Assembly (NCBI GenBank): GCA_022925895.1
Contig: JAKSYS010000379.1
Coordinates: 1 to 59,413, forward strand
Direction: 5' to 3'
Length of the DNA: 59,413 nucleotides
Origin: Fragilaria crotonensis
Lineage: Eukaryota > Bacillariophyta > Fragilariophyceae > Fragilariales > Fragilariaceae
In this document: positions 55,323 through 59,413 of the stretch, piece after piece
Numbering within the stretch: the stretch's first letter is position 1
Layout of the letters: every line of letters starts with the position of its first letter
Made by a program: the position numbers and the translations under genes
The notes under the pieces: model-generated
Database searches by the model: none
Told to the model about the DNA's origin: nothing
What the model saw: only the letters and a program-made list of their open reading frames with translations

Positions 55323-58300
55323 TTGTATGCCGGTTGTTGCTTTGGCATCTTCCAGCCTTCATATCAATGCACCAGCAGTGCCTCCTCGGATGTAATGTCA
55401 GTAGTCAGCCAATGTGGAATTCTATGAGTCGTCGTTCATTACCAACAATGTCAAACTAGCTGTGTCCTAATCCAATGACCAAATCTTTACAACCGGTCAT
55501 AGCTTCTCTTATAGTAGATACTTGTATCAACTGATAATTATGGGGTTCTGACTCTGTCAGATACTAGTTCAAGTGTGAGCAATTAGCCACAACTTTGTCC
55601 CGCTCATGACCATCAAGGAGCTCTTTTGTCATGCATCAAACCGAAGCCTAGTAGACGGATCCAGTGCCATGCTGTTGAGAAGCTCATCTTTTGAAGTCTA
55701 TGAGCCCAAAGAAAGTACTATCTTTTAAGAACTTCATGGTTGGTGTGGTTGTGATCACCAGTTGCAGTCGTGTGTTGCTCTCGGTAGTACTACTAGTTAT
55801 AGTATCTGCTGCCTTGATGACCTCCTCATCCTTCTGCCACTCTGATCCCAGTCTTGGTATCACAGTCAGAAGAAGCAAAGAAGTCGTGTAAGGTTGTTAG
55901 TGTTTCCAAATTTCTAAGTCCGAAAACAACAATCTGGTCTTATGCATCGGGGAAACATCTCCATCAGCTTGGCAGGGGATTTTTCCACAATGGATGTATG
56001 GCTTTGGATGAGGAAATCGTTTGAGCTCCTACGGCTATGTTCTAAGTTTGATAAGCTACTTTGCAGCCGTGATACCGTGTCCATTTTTTCATGTTGGCAA
56101 GTGCCAGTTGGTAAGCCAAACAGAGAAACGTAGCCCTCTGTCAAATCTCAAAAACTACCACACCAGCTACCTTTGCTCTTGTGAACACCCTGAAGCTGAA
56201 TGATACAGTGCTCCTAGGACTCCTTGGGACTTTCAATAGTGGTTGTACTATCAGTGATGTTGCTCACCACATTGGCAACTCCACTGCATTCGCTCCTTTG
56301 TTGATTGAAGAGCGAGTTTATATCATGTTTCTGGACTTTCAAGCCAATACCAACCTATTGGATCAGCAACATTATCAAGAACCCTCTTTCTCATTCTCAT
56401 TTTGATTGGTGCGCACCAGAATGCCCAATCTTGTCAATAGCAGAACTGGTGCACTTTTGACAGTACTCTATCTCCCTCTTGTTGAAGAAATTATGTGTAC
56501 ATTTGCAGCATTTGGTTGGACCCTTTCTTGCTTGTAACATTTAAAGGCCGCGGGAAAGCCCCCTGTCTTGTTTCCTTGATGAAATAGTAGACTTATTGGT
56601 GTAGGTAATTGATACCTAGGTAGCTAACATGCCAGATACCTTAAGCCATCAAGAAACTTTGTCACCAGTTCTTCAAATAAGCTTGACTTTGACATTGCTG
56701 TTTTTTGCACATCAATCATGACGGAATCATCCACGTGACCAGACTTCCTTATTGCTTTTCCCAGTTTACAGCAGGGAGCCAACAATTTGACATTCGGCGA
56801 GGCTCATACTTATTGTCGGCACAAAGCAACATCATGATAAACTAAACAAAATGATGTGTTGGATGCCTTTTCAGACATGTGTGCAATCAACCTCTCTAAG
56901 TCGTCAGTTGGCTTCTCAAGAATAGTGAGAGGGCTGCTGTTGGGGCTGGGTTGATTGTGAAGAGTGCAGGTATTGCAAGAAGCAATGGCGTGAAATACAA
57001 TTGTGGAACCCTTGCTTCCAGCATGATAATGTTTTCTCTCCATGACACCACTGGGCTCAGGAGGATCTTGAGTAAAGTGGACCAACAGCACAACACCATT
57101 TACCTTGCTTGTCTTCCACTGATCCCTTGCAGTGGCAGGTAGAACAAGAGTGTTGATATCATTGGTGATGGGAGCAGAAGTTGTGCTGCTTAGCAACCAG
57201 AGCAAGCACATGTGCAGCAATTGTCTCCATTTAGAATTGCATACTTGTGTGTGAGCATTGTGAATAATTGTGGTATTCACACCTTCTGTCCCTCTTGTTA
57301 TCATAGCAGCATCTGATGTTGTTGCCAGGTATGGCATGTTCAACTAGCACTGGCATTTTCCTCTTTCATTTTTTGAAGGAGAAATACCTCTTCAAATGTA
57401 AGGCAATCCAAGGGTGAGCGAGCCATGCTTTGCAATCAACAAGCAAATTACAAACCATCACCAAGTATCACACACTGCTGCTATGTCAGGGCTTGATGCA
57501 ATCTTTAGATGTTTGGCATGTGAATTCAAATCAGTACTTCATCATTGACCGCTGCATAGCAGCACAAAAATCAAGACTTAAAACTTGTCAGAAACCTTCT
57601 GCAACAGAGTATTGGGTTGTAGATTTATGGGTACTTGCTTGTAAGCAAACATGGATGCCAGTTGATGGTATCAACAACAAGCCAGCTGCTATTGATGGCA
57701 TTGGTGTGACTGGTGCCAAATGATGTCATGGTGTACAATGCACAATACTAGGCAAACGTCTGCCACTATTGCTCTGTTGTTTCAATACTTCATTTGTTTC
57801 TTGCCAGCATATGATGCAATTATGTTAATACTTACCAACAGGTACAACAGGTGAAAGTATCAAATTTTAAATGATTTGCATGTAGGAAATAGATGTATCA
57901 AAGTTCTTCATAGATGTCCTAAACTGACAATTTTTGATACTTGCAAGCACTGCATCGGAGGGAAGAACTGCCATGATTGATCATTCTTTGACAGTGCTGC
58001 CGAAGAATAAGCTGATGTGCACTCAAAGTAGACATATTCACAACAGGATTAAGCGTTGATGCTAACTCATTGACAGAATATGACATCCTCTGTGTCCTCC
58101 TTCCACTCATTGCACTTGAAGGTGCATGCAAGCATTGACAAATGGATTTCATGGCCTTAGGACCCTACCAAGTACTGTCACCATTGCTTCAACTACGGTT
58201 GAAATTGGAACTCTTGGGACTTCAATTTCCTTTTCCCAAATGGGCAATACTTGATCCAATCAAAAAGGAACTGGAACCCCGATATATTGGTTATGAGTAC

Positions 58301-58675
58301 TTGCAAACTCGGATGTTGAAAAAAAAAAACCGGACACATTTCAAGAAGAGACATACCGGACCTTCTAGTAGTAGAAGTGCACTGGTCAACATAGATAAAT
58401 TTCTAAAGGCTTGATTGCAAAGATAATCAGATCACTGCATCTCACTGCCGTTCATTCAAAAAAAAATGTATACAGAATATGCAGGGGCAGTAATTCTAAA
58501 TGCCCTCCGCCAGACGCCAGCATCGCCTACGCGTTGGATATTACTAAGTCTCTACAGAAATGACCGAGAAAATGAGATGAGAACCCTGCCCAAAAACTTA
58601 CCGTGGACAAAGGACAATATTGGACAGGTGTTTGTGGTACTATGGTACTCGAAGTACTAAGTACAGGGTTGTCCA
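55323..58675. other. AT-rich remnant region, no gene recognised
   Basis: About 3.3 kb upstream of the decayed transposase on its coding strand, so it may contain the 5' part of the same element. Open frames (for example 56810-57343 minus and 57430-57723 plus) lack recognisable domains. TACCGGACCTTC near 58351 is a stray copy of the AGGTCCGG end motif. Confidence 0.4.
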
Positions 58676-58757
58676 GGGAAGGTCCGGCCACGCACCTCTG
58701 CTTGGTATTAATTGCATGTAGAAGCTACGAGAAGGAACGTGATTTTACCGGACCTCC
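58676..58757. repeat. Small inverted repeat with AGGTCCGG ends
   Basis: GGGAAGGTCCGGCC near 58677 faces TACCGGACCTCCC near 58748, enclosing about 60 bp. The terminal word matches the ends of the 44140-44657 element, so this may be a very short deletion derivative. Confidence 0.4.
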
Positions 58758-59413
58758 CGTAGTACTACTCCGTACTTCCTCTGGAGTCTGTATCATTGTA
58801 CTCTTGTACCTTGTGCTATTAATTTTTCTAACATTGAATACGATTCGTGGATGTGCAAACCCAACCGCGTATCGTCGTATGATAACTGCGACATACGTTT
58901 ATCACGTGTCTATACGACATTTTAGTCCTGTTCCGTTTACAGTTTACACTCAATTCTGGCGATGGGGGGGGCTGCAGGGTCGATCTCGACGAACGCACTT
59001 ACGCCAGCAGTATTAGAGAATTGATGTAGACTCTACATAATATAACCCGGACCTTACGATCATTTTGGTCGAAACAAAATAGACGCTTGACCCCGCAACA
59101 AAATCTCACGACGTGATACCACTCAAAAAGCGTCACATGGATGTCAGATGTTATGTGAAATGTTGATCATTCATCATTTATCAACATATTTTCGAGCGGA
59201 ATGTTCTGCAATCCAGTTTTGACACAAATTCCATAATAATGATATCACTTTCCTCTTCTTCTACGTACTGGAGTGCAAATAAGGACTGGTGTTGTAAACA
59301 AAAACGATCCTTGCCCTCTCTTTGTATCCAACGCAGCGTGATATCTTCACATCTGCCACGTATGGTTATTTGTGGTGTTTTCGTTCAGCCGCCATATTTA
59401 TTGTTTGTGATTG
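58758..59413. other. Right margin, no gene recognised
   Basis: Open frames at the left part (to 59016) have no domain. The last 400 bp show no feature. A gene may lie beyond the window edge. Confidence 0.4.

Noticed and set aside
1-59413. tRNA or rRNA genes
   Set aside because: No cloverleaf-like arrangement with a GGTTCGAATCC-type arm and matching acceptor stem was found by eye. A tRNAscan search would be needed to exclude them.

Overview
This is nuclear DNA from a eukaryote, most likely a diatom (stramenopile). The evidence is: short GT-AG introns of about 50-80 bp; an intron-poor gene set (MUS81, prolyl 4-hydroxylase, cytochrome P450, CASP golgin, ABCC transporter, PAN2); Ty1/copia elements whose protease reads DNCAS, as I recall for diatom (CoDi-type) copia elements; and a DDE-transposase remnant whose motif order I associate with diatoms. 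The assignment is inferred from sequence features and was not checked against a database.

Layout from left to right. 0.6-9.7 kb is a gene island: a broken 2OG-Fe(II) oxygenase (+), a MUS81 nuclease (-), an intact two-exon prolyl 4-hydroxylase-like gene (+) and an intact two-exon P450 (-), with a repeat-filled gap at 4.4-5.4 kb. 10.2-19.05 kb is bounded by a perfect 37-bp terminal inverted repeat and is one large Mutator-like element (MULE). It carries a DDE/SWIM transposase on the plus strand. On the minus strand it carries a Ulp1-type protease with a zinc knuckle and a long unrecognised protein, and it also holds tandem repeats. 19.9-21.2 kb is a 1.28-kb element with ~70-bp inverted ends. 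It stops about 80 bp before a CASP golgin gene (21.3-23.5 kb), which is followed by an ABCC-type ABC transporter (24.6-29.4 kb). A Tc1/mariner-like element (30.2-31.2 kb) stops about 90 bp before a secreted beta-helix-like protein (31.3-32.7 kb). 33.3-36.6 kb is a nest of three inverted-repeat elements. 36.8-41.7 kb holds an antisense copia fragment and a longer plus-strand copia pol. The copia pol is split by a 540-bp insertion that is flanked by a 6-bp duplication and has GT-AG edges. 42.2-44.7 kb holds small hairpin and TIR repeats. 45.6-47.9 kb encodes a phosphate-binding-protein-like domain fused to a hedgehog/intein (Hint) domain and a membrane tail, which is the most unusual gene here. 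48.15-52.6 kb is PAN2 (-). 53.5-58.4 kb is AT-rich and contains a decayed DDE transposase (-).

The host genes are ordinary single-copy functions (DNA repair, mRNA decay, Golgi tethering, transport) and do not form one pathway. Much of the remaining sequence is mobile DNA. Most coding regions contain single-base frame breaks, many of them at homopolymers, even though conserved motifs survive on both sides. Either the consensus has indel errors or many genes are recently disabled. P4H and P450 are the only host genes that read cleanly once one intron is removed. No tRNA, rRNA or CRISPR array was recognised.
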